This document shows positions 17,513-26,527 of a stretch of DNA of 64,000 nt, piece by piece (the first letter of the stretch is position 1; each line of letters starts with the position of its first letter). This DNA comes from Sphingobium cloacae. GTDB lineage: Bacteria > Pseudomonadota > Alphaproteobacteria > Sphingomonadales > Sphingomonadaceae. The stretch covers positions 930,001 to 994,000 of the forward strand of contig NZ_AP017655.1 in assembly GCF_002355855.1 (NCBI RefSeq). Direction: 5' to 3'. A model generated the notes under the pieces. That model made no database searches and had not been told where the DNA came from. It saw nothing but the letters and a program-made list of their open reading frames with translations. Both the position numbers and the translations under genes were made by a program.

Positions 17513-18025
17513 CTACCCTTGTTTGCGACCGCGCATGGGCGGCACCTGCTGCACGAGCCGGTCGATTTCCGGCAAGTCGCTGAGATAATTGTCGACCGCT
17601 TCCGTGACGATCTGCTGCGCCGACCGCCCCGCCACCGCGCAGGCGAGCCGCAGCCGGAGATGCCGCTCGGCGTCGAGACGCAGGGTGAAAGCCGTCTTGC
17701 GCGTGGAACCCGCGCCGCGATTCGGCGCGGAAAGCGTTTCGGCCACCCGCTCTGCAAGGCCGCGCCTTTCGGCCACGACCGACGGCACTGGAACTTCCCT
17801 GGGAAGGGCATGGATCATCGGCGTGAGGCCGACGACCGGAGAAGGTTGCGGCGAAGAAGCCATGGGCGGGTCCCCCATGTCGTTCCAGCCCAGATCGTCC
17901 TGCGTCGCTGCCGCAGCCGCGGCGGCGCCAAGTCCCAGCACAGGCCTGCGCATCGCGGGTTGGGCCGCGCCCTTGCGGGCGAGAAGGCCGGAGGTCAGCG
18001 AGGCGATCGGTTTTGCTTCAGCCAT
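17513..18025 (-). CDS. ParA-associated protein with C-terminal ribbon-helix-helix-like region
   Basis: ATG 18025 gives 170 residues. The N-terminus (ASLTSGLLARKGAAQPAMRR) and the low-complexity Ala/Pro middle are probably disordered. Residues about 110-150 (TAFTLRLDAERHLRLRLACA, then AQQIVTEAVDNYL) look like a ribbon-helix-helix DNA-binding fold or an oligomerisation helix pair. It starts 12 nt after the ParA-like stop, so it is the likely partner of that ATPase, comparable to ParB/ParG-like factors. The function is inference. Confidence 0.7.
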   Translation of the reverse strand: MAEAKPIASLTSGLLARKGAAQPAMRRPVLGLGAAAAAAATQDDLGWNDMGDPPMASSPQPSPVVGLTPMIHALPREVPVPSVVAERRGLAERVAETLSAPNRGAGSTRKTAFTLRLDAERHLRLRLACAVAGRSAQQIVTEAVDNYLSDLPEIDRLVQQVPPMRGRKQG

Positions 18026-18039
18026 CACGCGCCCTCCCC

Positions 18040-18762
18040 TCAATGCCCCACGACGCGACGGCCAAAGCCGCCGCCGGCAGGCCGCGCGCTTCCCGTGGTC
18101 CCGACGCTTCCATGCGGAACGGAAAAGACCGTGCGCCGGAAATTCTTTTCGAGGCGATCCGAAATATAGCTCCACAACTGGACGACTTCGCCGGCGGAGC
18201 GGCTCTTCGCATCCACCTCCATCACCGTGCGGCCGTCGATCATCGATGCGGCAAAGTCGGTGCGATGATGGATCGTGACCGGCGCGACAGTGCCATGCTG
18301 GGAAAGCGCGATCGCCGCTTCCGACGTGATCCGCGCCTTTGGCGTCGCGCCGTTGACGACGAAGATCAGCGGCTTGCCCGCGCGGTCGCAAAGGTCGACC
18401 GTGGCCCCCACCGCCCGCAGGTCGTGCGGACTGGGCCGCGTCGGAACCACGATCAGCTCTGCCACTGAAATCACGCTCTGGATCGCCATGGTGATGGCGG
18501 GCGGCGTATCGATGACCGCCAGTTTGAAGCCCTGCTGTCGAAGGATTTCGAGGTCCGCGGCCAGCCGCGCCACGGTGGTCTGGGCGAAGGCAGGAAATTC
18601 CGCCTCGCGCTCGTTCCACCAGTCGGCGAGCGACCCCTGCGGATCGATATCGATGAGGACGACGGGACCCTGGCCCGCCCGTTGCGCCTGCACGGCCAGA
18701 TGTCCGGAAAGCGTCGTCTTTCCCGATCCGCCCTTCTGCGATGCCAGTGCCAAGATGCGCAC
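18040..18762 (-). CDS. ParA/MinD-like ATPase
   Basis: I choose GTG 18762 (240 residues), preceded at good spacing by a G-rich TTGGGGGGAAACGC. The alternative ATG 18813 adds 17 residues before the conserved MRILALASQKGGSGKTT. The deviant Walker A (8-17, K10 and K15) and VVLIDIDPQGS (D38, D40) place it with ParA-type partition/positioning ATPases. VIDTPPA is the Walker B region. A basic/Gly-rich tail ends the protein. Without parS, parB or a plasmid context, it more likely positions a cellular cargo than segregates a replicon. Confidence 0.85.
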   Translation of the reverse strand: MRILALASQKGGSGKTTLSGHLAVQAQRAGQGPVVLIDIDPQGSLADWWNEREAEFPAFAQTTVARLAADLEILRQQGFKLAVIDTPPAITMAIQSVISVAELIVVPTRPSPHDLRAVGATVDLCDRAGKPLIFVVNGATPKARITSEAAIALSQHGTVAPVTIHHRTDFAASMIDGRTVMEVDAKSRSAGEVVQLWSYISDRLEKNFRRTVFSVPHGSVGTTGSARPAGGGFGRRVVGH

Positions 18763-18949
18763 GCGTTTCCCCCCAAGGAAATCCAGTTCCGGGCAGGATT
18801 GCCATGGCAGCACCTAAAATTTGGTTAACCCATCGGGGCGCTCCGCACCGCGAAGAAGCGTGGCGCGCCCGCTCGCGCCGCTAACAGCCTTTTAACCAAT
18901 ATCCGCGATAAAATGGCGTGAATGCCGTGGATTTGGGAGCAGCCCTTTC

Positions 18950-19939
18950 ATGAACAATTTTCGAGGCGCGCTTATCGCAATCGCGACGTTGAGCCTGAGC
19001 CAACCCCTTCTCGCCGACGTCAAGCTGGGCGTCGATGCCTGGCAGCAGGGCGATTATGCGAAGGCTTTGGCGGAATGGCGTCCCCTCGCCGAAGCGGGCG
19101 ACGCGGATGCGCAGTTCAATATGGGACAGGCCTATAAGCTGGGTCGCGGTGTTTCGACCGATCTCAACGCCGCGATCCAATGGTATCGCAAGGCAGCCGC
19201 GCAGGGCCATTTGCGCGCCGAGGACAATCTGGGCCTCTGCCTGTTCCAGCAGGGGGACCGTTCCGCCGCCATGCCTTATCTGGAACGTGCCGCGGCGCGA
19301 GGAGATTCGCGCGCGCAATATATCTATGGGACCGCCCTGTTCAACGGCGACCTCGTGGGCAAGGACTGGGTCCGTGCCTACGCCCTCATGACGCGGGCAT
19401 CGGCGTCCGGGCTGACGCAGGCGAATAGCAGCCTGCAACAGATGAACAAATATATCTCGGATGAGCAGCGCGAACAGGGGAAAGCCCTGGCGGCCCGGAT
19501 GGAACGCGAGAAAGGCTCGCTGCTCGCCTCCGCTCCCGCGCGAAACGAGAGCGCCGGACCCGCATTGCGACCAGCCCCCGCCCCGATCCGTACCACCGAA
19601 GTCGCCCCTTCCGCCCCACCGGCGCGCGCCGAGCCACCCAAGGTCAAGACGCCGACGCCGCCAAAACCGGCTCCGGTTGCCGCGACACCTCCCGCACGGT
19701 CCGCTTCGGGTCCATGGCGGGTCCAGCTTGGCGCCTTCAGCGCGGATGCGCGCGCCCGGGCCATGTGGACGCAACTTGCCGGCAAGGTTCGCGGCCTGTC
19801 TTCCTACCAGCCTTATTATGTCCAAGCGGGCGGCATCACGCGCCTTCAGGCCGGCCCGCTCGACAGCTCGGCGGATGCGACCCGGCTCTGCGCGCAGATC
19901 AAATCGGCGGGTGCGGACTGCATCCCCAAGAGAAATTAG
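18950..19939 (+). CDS. Secreted Sel1-repeat protein with SPOR domain
   Basis: The 329-residue protein has a signal peptide (cleavage near LLA|D, residue 22). Two to three Sel1/TPR-like repeats follow at about 25-160 (GDADAQFNMGQAYKLGRGVS, GDSRAQYIYGTALFNGDLVG). A long Pro/Ala linker and a SPOR domain at about 254-326 (GPWRVQLGAFSADARARA) complete it. Like the SPOR lipoprotein on the other strand, it ends with C314-x9-C324. It is probably periplasmic and binds septal peptidoglycan. It is divergent from the ParA-like operon across about 190 bp. Confidence 0.85.
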   Translation: MNNFRGALIAIATLSLSQPLLADVKLGVDAWQQGDYAKALAEWRPLAEAGDADAQFNMGQAYKLGRGVSTDLNAAIQWYRKAAAQGHLRAEDNLGLCLFQQGDRSAAMPYLERAAARGDSRAQYIYGTALFNGDLVGKDWVRAYALMTRASASGLTQANSSLQQMNKYISDEQREQGKALAARMEREKGSLLASAPARNESAGPALRPAPAPIRTTEVAPSAPPARAEPPKVKTPTPPKPAPVAATPPARSASGPWRVQLGAFSADARARAMWTQLAGKVRGLSSYQPYYVQAGGITRLQAGPLDSSADATRLCAQIKSAGADCIPKRN

Positions 19940-20016
19940 GCCGAGGCGGCCATTCTTACGGGTTGATCGGCGACCGGGCTTAGGGCAACGCGGCCCCGAC
20001 CATTATCTGGAGGCAT

Positions 20017-20889
20017 GTGTTGACCAGTCCTGTTGCCCCGTCATGGGTGTTGACCCTCGTTTGCGTGGATCGCGTCGGGATCGTCGCAGCGGTCAGCCAG
20101 TTCCTGGCGGAACGCGGCGGCTTCATCACCGACAGCCAGCAATATGCCGACCGGGAATCGGGTCGCTTCTTCATGCGCGTCGCCTTCGAAGCGACGGATC
20201 ACCGCATGGACAACGGCACGGAGGGGCTACGTGCGGAGTTCGCGCCGATCGGCGACCGCTTCGCCATGGATTGGCGGCTGACCGACATTCATGAGCGCCC
20301 GCGCATCCTGATCGCCGTGTCCAAAGGATCGCATTGCCTCGCCGACCTGCTGCATCGCTGGCAGACAGGCACATTGGCGGTCGAAATCATGGGCGTCGTG
20401 TCCAACCATCCCGACATGCGCCGTATCACGGAATGGCACGGCATCCCCTATCATGAACTCCCGTCCAATGGCGACAAAGCCGCTCAGGAAGCCGCCCTGC
20501 TCGACATTTTCGAGCGGACCCGTTCCGACTATCTGATCCTGGCGCGCTACATGCAGGTGTTGTCGGAGGAACTGGTCGACAAGCTGGTGGGACGCTGCGT
20601 CAACATCCACCACAGCTTCCTTCCGGGCTTCAAGGGCGCCCGCCCCTATCACCGCGCGCATGAACGAGGCGTCAAGCTGATCGGCGCGACCGCCCATTTC
20701 GTGACGGCCGATCTGGATGAAGGGCCGATCATCGAACAGGCGGTCGAACGCATCGACCATCGGGCCACAGCGGAAGACATGGTTCGCATCGGGCGCGACA
20801 TAGAGACGCAGGTTCTGGCCAGGGCGGTCCGGTGGATCGCCGATCGCCGCGTATTGCTGAACGGCGGCAAGACCGTCATATTCCGATAA
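20017..20889 (+). CDS. purU: Formyltetrahydrofolate deformylase
   Basis: The 290-residue enzyme hydrolyses 10-formyl-THF to formate and THF. An N-terminal ACT domain (about 8-90, VDRVGIVAAVSQFLAERGGF) precedes the formyltransferase-like hydrolase domain with the NIHHSFLPGFKGARPYHRAH motif and GATAHFVTADLDEGPIIEQ. Start GTG 20017 follows a GGAGG; TTG 20020 is an alternative. Its formate could feed PurT, encoded at 61.7 kb. Confidence 0.93.
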   Translation: MLTSPVAPSWVLTLVCVDRVGIVAAVSQFLAERGGFITDSQQYADRESGRFFMRVAFEATDHRMDNGTEGLRAEFAPIGDRFAMDWRLTDIHERPRILIAVSKGSHCLADLLHRWQTGTLAVEIMGVVSNHPDMRRITEWHGIPYHELPSNGDKAAQEAALLDIFERTRSDYLILARYMQVLSEELVDKLVGRCVNIHHSFLPGFKGARPYHRAHERGVKLIGATAHFVTADLDEGPIIEQAVERIDHRATAEDMVRIGRDIETQVLARAVRWIADRRVLLNGGKTVIFR

Positions 20890-20973
20890 ACGATCAGTCC
20901 CGACAATCAACGCCGGCCGGACGGAACCGGGCGGGGTGAGTTCATACGCCCGCTCTTCCGGTGGCGGCCCGGA

Positions 20974-21063
20974 TCAGAAGATCGCCGCATATATGAACCA
21001 GCCTATGATAAGCAGGCTGGTCACCAGGCACACTCGATCGCCAAACACGTCCATTCGCGACAT
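20974..21063 (-). CDS. Possible 29-residue single-pass membrane peptide
   Basis: A short minus-strand frame from ATG 21063 to TGA 20974-20976 encodes MSRMDVFGDRVCLVTSLLII followed by GWFIYAAIF. It has a charged N-terminus and then a transmembrane helix. AGGG lies about 8 nt upstream. An 8-bp inverted repeat (ACCAGCCT/AGGCTGGT) inside the frame means an RNA structure is an alternative reading. I recognise no family. Confidence 0.4.
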   Translation of the reverse strand: MSRMDVFGDRVCLVTSLLIIGWFIYAAIF

Positions 21064-21241
21064 TTCGACACCCTATCCCGCTGGCGCTCCTGTTGGCGCC
21101 TTGGAATCAGGATACAGCAGTTTCGCGGATGAAGGAACAGTAAAGACAAGGCGAAGCGAAGGAAGGGATCGACAAGGCGCGGAGGGCTTCCTTGAACTGA
21201 TATGGCGCCGTTCCTTGCGCCAGCGCATGGGGCTCATGCCG

Positions 21242-21469
21242 CTATTTCAGATCCATGGATGAGCCGGAGTGGCCCCGATGCCGGAGAAAGGATTGCGTGG
21301 CTTCCTCCGGCCCACGATAGGCTTCCTGAAATTCGGCGCTCCAATATTTCAGGTCTTCCAGATCGATGCGTGCGCCCGAAACGGCGCACAGGACGAATTG
21401 CCCCGGACGCACCACATCGAAATGCGGCGTGTCATAATGCAGCACCGCAAGGCCCTGAATATCCGCCAT
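21242..21469 (-). CDS. DUF2093 family protein
   Basis: The 75-residue protein contains LAVLHYDTPHFDVVRPGQFV, then LCAVSGARIDLEDLKYWS and EFQEAYRGPEEA. This pattern is typical of the small alphaproteobacterial DUF2093 family of unknown function. Its ATG shares one base with the TGA of the upstream flavoprotein gene (21469-21471), so the two are translationally coupled. The C/H-poor beta-rich core gives no enzymatic hint. Confidence 0.8.
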   Translation of the reverse strand: MADIQGLAVLHYDTPHFDVVRPGQFVLCAVSGARIDLEDLKYWSAEFQEAYRGPEEATQSFLRHRGHSGSSMDLK

Positions 21470-22878
21470 CAATCGCCCGTCAGGATACGGTCGACCAACT
21501 GCTTCACCGTCGGAACGAAGCCGTTGGAATAAAATGGGTCCGTCTTGAAATTATAGGCCCCATGCCCCGCGAACAACAGATTGTCGTCCAGCGAGCCGCC
21601 ATGGACCGCCTGCTGCAACGACTTCTGGATGCAGAAGCTGCGGGGATCGGCCAGGCGCCCGGTGGAATTGGTCTCGCTGTCCATCCAGCTTGAGAAGGCG
21701 CACTGGCTGAGGCAGCCCATGCAATCCGTCTGATCCTTGCGGATCTCGGCCTTGTCCTCTTCATCCACGAAGACCAGCGTGTTGTCAGGCGTCTTGAGCG
21801 CGGAGGTGAAGCCCTGTCCCACCCATTCGCGCGCGCGCAGCAGGTCGCCGCGCGTCACCCAGAAATTCTTGCCCTTCACGCCCGCATCGAGCTGGTGCGT
21901 ATGGTCGCCCGCCTGTTCGGTACTGAACGGAATCTGCCGCTCGGACCGCGCTTCCAGCTGGCGGAGGAAAGGATTGCGGATGGCGGAGCTGTAAAAGCCG
22001 GTGGGCGAGAAACGGTGCAACAGCACATCGCCGGGCTCCAATTGCATCAGCCTTTCCTTCCACGGCTGCGGAATGGGGCTTTCCTGCGTCAGGAGCGGCC
22101 GGGTGCCGAACTGGAACGCGATGGCGCCCAGTTCCGGATTGTCGATCCAGTCGTTCCAGTCGCGCAGATACCAGACACCGCCCGCCATCACGATCGGCAC
22201 ATCGTCGGAAATGCCGCCTTCGCGCATGGTGTCCCGCAGCGCCTTCACGCGGGGATAAGGGTCCTGCGGTTCGCGCGGGTCCTCCGCGTTGGACAGGCCG
22301 TTATGGCCGCCCGCCAGCCACGGATCTTCATAGACCACCGCCGCCAGCCATTCCGACGCCTTGGAATAGGCGCGCTTCCACAGAGCGCGGAAGGCGCGGC
22401 CGGAACTGACGATCGGCAGATAGTTGACACCATAGGACGCCGCGATCTCGCTCAGCTTGTATGGCATGCCCGCGCCGCAGGTGACGCCCGCCACCATGCC
22501 CCTGGTCTTTTCGAGCACGCCGTGCAGAACCCGCTGCGCGCCGCCCATTTCCCAAAGGACGTTGATGTTGATCGCGCCCTTGCCGCCCGCGATCTCGAAG
22601 GCGCGCTTCACCTGCTCGACCGCGCCATCAATGGCATAGGCGATCAGTTCCTCATGCCGGTCGCGGCGCGTGCGGCCATGATAGATTTGCGGGATGACAT
22701 TGCCCATGGAATCGTAGCTGTCGGCATTCACCGCCGATACAGTCCCAATTCCGCCCGCCGCCGCCCATGCGCCCGAACTGGCGTGATTGGAAACGGCCAC
22801 ACCCTTTCCGCCTTCGACCAGCGGCCAGACTTCGCGGCCGCCATAGACGATGGGTTTCAAACCCTTGAACAAAGACAT
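21469..22878 (-). CDS. Nitronate monooxygenase-like flavoprotein with a four-Cys C-terminal motif
   Basis: ATG 22878 gives 469 residues, clearly longer than the roughly 320-350 of classic nitronate monooxygenases. The TIM-barrel FMN features include VSNHASSGAWAAAGGIGTVS, GVTCGAGMPYKLSE and PIVMAGGVWYLRD, with a phosphate-binding AFQFGTRPL. The extra C-terminal part carries C386-x2-C389-x3-C393 and C416, an arrangement reminiscent of the [4Fe-4S] site of Old Yellow Enzyme-type dehydrogenases. The cluster is inference. It is coupled to the DUF2093 gene. The substrate is unknown. Confidence 0.8.
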   Translation of the reverse strand: MSLFKGLKPIVYGGREVWPLVEGGKGVAVSNHASSGAWAAAGGIGTVSAVNADSYDSMGNVIPQIYHGRTRRDRHEELIAYAIDGAVEQVKRAFEIAGGKGAININVLWEMGGAQRVLHGVLEKTRGMVAGVTCGAGMPYKLSEIAASYGVNYLPIVSSGRAFRALWKRAYSKASEWLAAVVYEDPWLAGGHNGLSNAEDPREPQDPYPRVKALRDTMREGGISDDVPIVMAGGVWYLRDWNDWIDNPELGAIAFQFGTRPLLTQESPIPQPWKERLMQLEPGDVLLHRFSPTGFYSSAIRNPFLRQLEARSERQIPFSTEQAGDHTHQLDAGVKGKNFWVTRGDLLRAREWVGQGFTSALKTPDNTLVFVDEEDKAEIRKDQTDCMGCLSQCAFSSWMDSETNSTGRLADPRSFCIQKSLQQAVHGGSLDDNLLFAGHGAYNFKTDPFYSNGFVPTVKQLVDRILTGD

Positions 22879-22967
22879 CTCCCGCACAAAAACCAACGGC
22901 TCCCCCGGCCGCCTAAATGCCGACCCATAGCAGATTATGGGCCGGATAACGAATTTTCGCGCGGCCC

Positions 22968-24110
22968 CTAGCGCAAAATGCCCGGTTGGGCCAGTGCCTT
23001 CCCATAGAGCGTGGCATAGGCATCCACCATCCGCGCCTCGTCGAAGTCGTGGGCGGCGCGTTCCCGGTTCGCGATCCCCAGTCGCGCGCGCAATCCGGCA
23101 TCGTCCGCGAGCGCGCCCAAGGATGCCCCAAGCTGCCCTTCGTCCCGCACGATGAAAGGGCGGTTTTCGGGAGCGACCATGTTCGCCACGTCGCCCACAT
23201 CCATCGCGGCGACAGGAACGCCTGCGGCCATCGCCTCCACCAGGGAAATCGGGAATTGCTCGCTGTCCGATGACAGGGCGAAGATGTCGAACAGGCCGAC
23301 GAAGCGCCATGGGTCGCTCATGAATCCGGCGAGGCAGATGTCGTCGAGGCCATGGGCGGCGGCTTCGGCGAGGATCGCGTCCCGTTCGGGGCCTTCGCCG
23401 ACGACGACCAGTTGCAGGCGGTCGCGATGGGCCGCAACGGCGCGGACGAGGCGGGGAATGTTCTTGACCGGGCGCAGGCCCGCCAACGTGCCGACCAGCA
23501 GCTTGCCCGGAGAGCGGCGGAGCACGGGGATGGCGCCGGGCGACGGCGGGGCGGCATAGCGGGCGACGTCGATGCCGTTCCGGATCAGGTGCACCTTCTG
23601 TGCCGGTTGCCGCCAGACCTGGCGGGCAATGGTTTCGAGGCGGATGGAGGGGACGACGAGGGCCTCGGCGCGCTGGAGGGCGAAGCGGCGGTAGAGGTTG
23701 CGCCGGGGCTTGAGGCCATGGGCTTCGTCGGCGTTGAAGCCGTCCTCATGATGGATGAGGGGAGGCAAAACCATGAACGAGGTGGCGAGGCGATGGGATA
23801 TTGCCGCGTCCATCGCGCCCCAATTGTAGGTCAGTATCAAATCGAAACCTTGCAGGAAGCGCGCGATCTGGCGGAAGCGGCGGGGGTCGGGCTTGCCGGC
23901 GAGCGGCGGGGGCGTGGGGAAGTCCACGCGGATCGCGGGGTCGATGGCTTCGCGGGCGTCCATGGCGTCGGGAGCGGCGCTGACGATGCTGTGATGGGCG
24001 CGGCCGCCCCAGAGGTTCATCAGGCGGACGGCGCGGGCTTCCTTGCCGCCCAGCGAGAAGCTGCCGTGGACGTGGAGCAGCCGGGGCGGCCGCGACGATC
24101 CGTCAGCCAT
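22968..24110 (-). CDS. Glycosyltransferase family 4 (GT-B)
   Basis: ATG 24110 gives 380 residues. LLHVHGSFSLGGKEARAVRL at the N-terminus and, in the second Rossmann domain, VGTLAGLRPVKNIPRLVRAV, VVVGEGPERD and SSDSEQFPISLVEAMAAGVP (E-x7-E type donor-binding motif) define a retaining GT4 enzyme. It probably acts at the cytosolic membrane face in polysaccharide or glycolipid synthesis, but there is no neighbouring sugar cluster. The gene overlaps the upstream hydrolase by 8 nt. Confidence 0.85.
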   Translation of the reverse strand: MADGSSRPPRLLHVHGSFSLGGKEARAVRLMNLWGGRAHHSIVSAAPDAMDAREAIDPAIRVDFPTPPPLAGKPDPRRFRQIARFLQGFDLILTYNWGAMDAAISHRLATSFMVLPPLIHHEDGFNADEAHGLKPRRNLYRRFALQRAEALVVPSIRLETIARQVWRQPAQKVHLIRNGIDVARYAAPPSPGAIPVLRRSPGKLLVGTLAGLRPVKNIPRLVRAVAAHRDRLQLVVVGEGPERDAILAEAAAHGLDDICLAGFMSDPWRFVGLFDIFALSSDSEQFPISLVEAMAAGVPVAAMDVGDVANMVAPENRPFIVRDEGQLGASLGALADDAGLRARLGIANRERAAHDFDEARMVDAYATLYGKALAQPGILR

Positions 24111-24975
24111 GGAGGACGCGGGCGAGCAGGCGGTCGACCGCCGCCACCGATTCGGGCTCATCCAGCGCGGGGGCGTGGCCGACATTCGGCACGACCGTGA
24201 GGTCGGCGCTCTCGCCTATGTCCGCGACCATGCGGCGGGCGGTGGCGTCGCCCAGCAGGTCGGAACGCTCGCCCCGCAGGATCGTCGTCGGGATGCCGCG
24301 AAAGGCGGCCATGACCGGCCACATGTCGACGGCGGCTTCCTCCCCGCCGGTCAGGCGCAGCGGTTCGGCCACCCGCATGTCATAGTCCAGCACCACGCGG
24401 CCCGCGGAATTGAGGCGGTAGAGCCGCTTGGCCACGGCGATCCATCGTTCGAGATCATAGGCGGGATAGACGTCGCGGTTGGATTCCTCCAGCGCGCGGG
24501 CGGCATGCACCCAGCTGGGGTGCGACTGGCCGATGCCGACATAGGTGCGGATACGCGCCAGTCCCGCTTCCTCCAGCGTCGGCCCCACATCGTTGAGCAG
24601 CGCCCCGGCCAGCCATTCGCGATGCGTCGCCGCGATCAGCATGGCGATGATGCCGCCCAGCGACGTGCCGATGGCGACGAAACGGGTGATGGCGAGGTCC
24701 GCGAGCAGCCGCCCTATGTCCTGCAAATAGGTGAGCGGGACATAGGTCATCGGGTCTTTGGCATAGGCGCTTTCCGCCCGCCCGCGCATGTCGGGGCAGA
24801 TCAGCCGCCATTCGCCCGCGAGCCGCTCCGCCAAAGGCTCGAAATCGCGGGCGTTGCGCGTGAGGCCGGGCAGGCAGAGCAAGGGCGGACGACCGTCATC
24901 GCCGCCCGCATAGTCCCGATAATGGAGCCGGAGGCCATCGGGTGACCACCAAAATCCGTCGCTATGGCCGCTCAA
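24103..24975 (-). CDS. Alpha/beta hydrolase
   Basis: I choose TTG 24975, preceded by GGAGGG at good spacing and giving 290 residues. The lid-type alpha/beta fold shows LLCLPGLTRNARDFEPLAER (oxyanion hole), CPDMRGRAESAY, the nucleophile elbow AIGTSLGGIIAM and the histidine in VVPNVGHAPALDEP. It is related to haloalkane/proline-iminopeptidase-type hydrolases, with no substrate clue. It shares an operon with the glycosyltransferase (8-nt overlap). It is divergent from selO across 37 bp. Confidence 0.85.
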   Translation of the reverse strand: MSGHSDGFWWSPDGLRLHYRDYAGGDDGRPPLLCLPGLTRNARDFEPLAERLAGEWRLICPDMRGRAESAYAKDPMTYVPLTYLQDIGRLLADLAITRFVAIGTSLGGIIAMLIAATHREWLAGALLNDVGPTLEEAGLARIRTYVGIGQSHPSWVHAARALEESNRDVYPAYDLERWIAVAKRLYRLNSAGRVVLDYDMRVAEPLRLTGGEEAAVDMWPVMAAFRGIPTTILRGERSDLLGDATARRMVADIGESADLTVVPNVGHAPALDEPESVAAVDRLLARVLHG

Positions 24976-25012
24976 CCTTGATCCCTCCGCATGTCTCCCC
25001 CCATATCGCCTT

Positions 25013-26410
25013 ATGACCACGCCCCTGCAAGCCGCCAAATACCGCCCCGCCGATGAAATCTCCGCGCTGATGCCGGACATCGGCGATCCGGTGGAAGCCG
25101 CCGATTTCCCGCAGACCGTCCTGCGATTCCGCAATGACCGCTGGGCGGACGCGGTGGGGCTGGGATCGTTGAGCGAGGATGAGTGGATCGGCCATTTCGG
25201 GCGCTTCCATCCCTTGCCAGAAACGCTGCCCAAGCCATTGGCTTTACGCTATCACGGCCATCAGTTCCGCATGTACAACCCGCAGATCGGGGATGGGCGC
25301 GGCTTCCTGTTCGCGCAACTGCGGGACGGGGCGGGACGGCTGCTCGACCTGGGGACCAAGGGATCGGGGCAGACGCCCTATAGCCGCTTCGGCGACGGGC
25401 GGCTGACGCTGAAAGGCGGGGTGCGGGAGATATTGGCGACGGAGATGCTGGACGCGCTGGGCGTCAACACGTCCAGGACCTTCTCGCTGATCGAGACGGG
25501 GGAAGCGTTGCAGCGCAATGACGAGCCCTCCCCTACCCGCTCGGCGGTGCTGGTGCGGCTCAGCCATTCGCATATCCGCATCGGGACGTTCCAGCGGGCG
25601 GCCTTCTTCGATGACAAGGCCCTGCTGGAGAAGCTGACCGACTATGCGCTGACGCGGCTTTATGGGGAGGAGCCGGGGGACAGTCCGCCCGTGCAGCTCA
25701 TGGCCCGCGTGATCGAGCAGGTGGCCGATCTGGCGGCCAGCTACATGGTCGCGGGGTTCGTGCATGGGGTGCTGAACAGCGACAATATCAACGTGACCGG
25801 GGAGAGCTTCGATTATGGGCCGTGGCGGTTCACGCCGCGATGGGACAATGGCTTTACCGCCGCCTATTTCGACGAGAGCGGGCTTTATGCCTTCGGGCGG
25901 CAGGCCGAGGCGATCCATTGGAACGCCGCGCAACTGGCGGTGTCGTTGAGGCCATTGGTGGAGGCGGAGCCGCTGGTGGAGCAGATGGAGCGGTTTCCGG
26001 CGCTGTTCGAGGAGGCTTTGACGCGGCGGTTCTGCTGGCGGCTGGGGGTTGCCGGCGGCGGGGATGCAGCCGCTCTGGTGCAGACAGCGGTGCGCGGGAT
26101 GGTGGAGACGGGGACGGAGATCGACCGCTTCTTCCATGACTGGCGGGGCGGCGCGGCACGGGCGGCGGAGCGTTATGCGGAGGAAAGCTGGGCGCCGTTT
26201 CGGGAGGTGGCGAGCGGGTTTACGGCGGCGAATGGGGCGCGGGATCATGGCTATTGGAGAGATGACGCGCCCTGTTCCATGCCGATCGGGGAAGTGGAGA
26301 CGATCTGGAGCGCCATCGACCGGGATGACGACTGGCGGCCGCTTCATGACAAGGTGGCGGCGATCCGGCGAATGGGGGAAGCCCATGGGGATGCGCCGGC
26401 GGTGGCGTGA
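25013..26410 (+). CDS. selO: Protein adenylyltransferase SelO (YdiU)
   Basis: The 465-residue pseudokinase-fold enzyme transfers AMP to Ser/Thr/Tyr of redox proteins. The signature parts are ALRYHGHQFRMYNPQIGDGR, DLGTKGSGQTPYSRFGDGRL, TLKGGVREILATEMLDALGV, FVHGVLNSDNINVTG and DYGPWRF (metal ligands N and D). The family's late DYDPGF is replaced by RWDNGF, and the sequence after about 290 diverges from the E. coli type. It ends without a C-terminal Sec/Cys motif. The catalytic core residues I can identify are present. Confidence 0.88.
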   Translation: MTTPLQAAKYRPADEISALMPDIGDPVEAADFPQTVLRFRNDRWADAVGLGSLSEDEWIGHFGRFHPLPETLPKPLALRYHGHQFRMYNPQIGDGRGFLFAQLRDGAGRLLDLGTKGSGQTPYSRFGDGRLTLKGGVREILATEMLDALGVNTSRTFSLIETGEALQRNDEPSPTRSAVLVRLSHSHIRIGTFQRAAFFDDKALLEKLTDYALTRLYGEEPGDSPPVQLMARVIEQVADLAASYMVAGFVHGVLNSDNINVTGESFDYGPWRFTPRWDNGFTAAYFDESGLYAFGRQAEAIHWNAAQLAVSLRPLVEAEPLVEQMERFPALFEEALTRRFCWRLGVAGGGDAAALVQTAVRGMVETGTEIDRFFHDWRGGAARAAERYAEESWAPFREVASGFTAANGARDHGYWRDDAPCSMPIGEVETIWSAIDRDDDWRPLHDKVAAIRRMGEAHGDAPAVA

Positions 26411-26527
26411 GGCAGCCTCCGGCTCGTTCCTGTTGGTGGCTGTTTTCGGCGAAAAGCAGCCACCGCCAACCTGCCTTGCAAAGCAGCCGTCTTGCCTGCC
26501 GCGCGAACCTCTAAAATCCCGCGATCA

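Noticed and set aside
18040..18762. ParA-like gene as evidence of a plasmid or chromosome origin
   Set aside because: No parB, parS cluster, repA, dnaA or iterons are nearby, and the neighbours are envelope proteins.
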